A stretch of 64,000 nucleotides of DNA from Arthrobacter sp. NEB 688 (GTDB lineage: Bacteria; Actinomycetota; Actinomycetes; Actinomycetales; Dermatophilaceae), in NCBI RefSeq assembly GCF_013201035.1, contig NZ_CP053707.1, positions 1,860,001 to 1,924,000 on the forward strand, written 5' to 3'. Shown in pieces: positions 63,786-64,000 of the stretch (positions within the stretch are counted from its first letter, which is position 1; every line of letters begins with the position of its first letter). The notes below the pieces were generated by a model, which saw only the letters and a list, made by a program, of their open reading frames with translations, was not told the origin of the DNA and searched no databases. The position numbers and the translations under genes were made by a program.

Positions 63786-64000
63786 ATGGCCCACGAACCC
63801 GGCGCACCCCTGCGCGTCGCCCTGCTCGGGTGCGGCGTCGTGGGCTCGTCCGTGGCCCGGATGCTCGTCGAGCAGGCCGACGACCTCGCCGCCCGTGTCG
63901 GCGCCCCGCTCGAGCTCGTCGGCATCGCCGTGCGCCGCCCGCAGCGCCCGCGCCCCGACGTCCCGGTCGACCCCGCGCTCTTCACCGCCGACGCCGAGGA
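63786..64000 (+). CDS. hom: Homoserine dehydrogenase, 5' part only (cut by window end)
   Basis: The first 71 codons are present: MAHEPGAPLRVALLGCGVVG opens the NAD(P)-binding Rossmann fold (GCGVVGSSV), followed by LELVGIAVRRPQRPR. Together with lysA upstream this fits homoserine dehydrogenase of the threonine/methionine branch. ATG 63786 has AGGAG upstream, about 11 bases away. The remaining domains lie beyond the window. Confidence 0.88.
   Translation, partial: MAHEPGAPLRVALLGCGVVGSSVARMLVEQADDLAARVGAPLELVGIAVRRPQRPRPDVPVDPALFTADAE

Overview
The window is chromosomal DNA from a high-GC Gram-positive actinobacterium, most likely a member of the Micrococcales close to the Intrasporangiaceae (inference from gene content; no database search was possible). 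Supporting signs are a WhiB-family regulator, mycoredoxin, UvrD2, a Kgd-type 2-oxoglutarate decarboxylase, an SigR/RsrA redox switch, UPF0182, PPA1309-like and DUF2342-like proteins, strong C/G third-position bias, TGA as the dominant stop codon, and many leaderless promoters. There is no prophage, insertion sequence, CRISPR array or other clear mobile element; the region looks like core chromosome, densely packed, with many 1-4 base stop/start overlaps.

Layout: 0-7.6 kb holds a block also found in mycobacteria (nudC, mycoredoxin, uvrD2, whiB7, ABC1 kinase). The whiB7 gene is preceded by an AT-rich/-35 promoter, an 80-codon upstream reading frame and a terminator whose 5' arm can instead pair with the 3' end of that frame: a complete attenuator. 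7.6-16.4 kb carries a short ThiF/E1-like protein, a DUF5679 mini-protein, a YgjP-like metallopeptidase, a NUDIX protein, a DUF2342 protein, moaE, a Lon/PDZ membrane protease and UPF0182. An initiator tRNA follows, then ndh, a pair of M16 peptidases, ogt and a HisN-like phosphatase. 22.5-28.5 kb is a five-gene peptide ABC transporter. 28.5-32.9 kb has rsgA, aroA, a DoxX protein, a SRAP/YedK protein and a small hydrolase.

33-37 kb is the most interesting stretch. sigR-rsrA sits behind a GGAAT-N18-GTT promoter, a second promoter and two in-frame starts, as in the Streptomyces sigR isoform switch. Next come a 24-residue bL37-like ribosomal protein, a 46-residue secreted peptide of unknown role, and two overlapping membrane proteins with degenerate HD-GYP domains. 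37-43 kb holds manA, nickel superoxide dismutase (sodN) with its maturation protease (sodX), an amino-acid ABC transporter and malic enzyme. 43-47 kb holds the dTDP-rhamnose set as two back-to-back operons (rmlC-rmlA and rmlB-rmlD).

47-60 kb has an oxidoreductase, an SGNH esterase, DUF6104, kgd, an ABC-2 exporter, two CNNM/CorC-type membrane proteins behind a 9-codon leader frame, a ZIP-like transporter and a SNF2 helicase. The right end has tRNA-Arg(CCG), a single-domain response regulator and argS-lysA-hom, the last cut by the window edge. A recurring theme is the promoter TANNNT followed 6-8 bases later by ATG or GTG, seen at sixteen genes here, in two cases starting inside the TAG stop codon of the previous gene.
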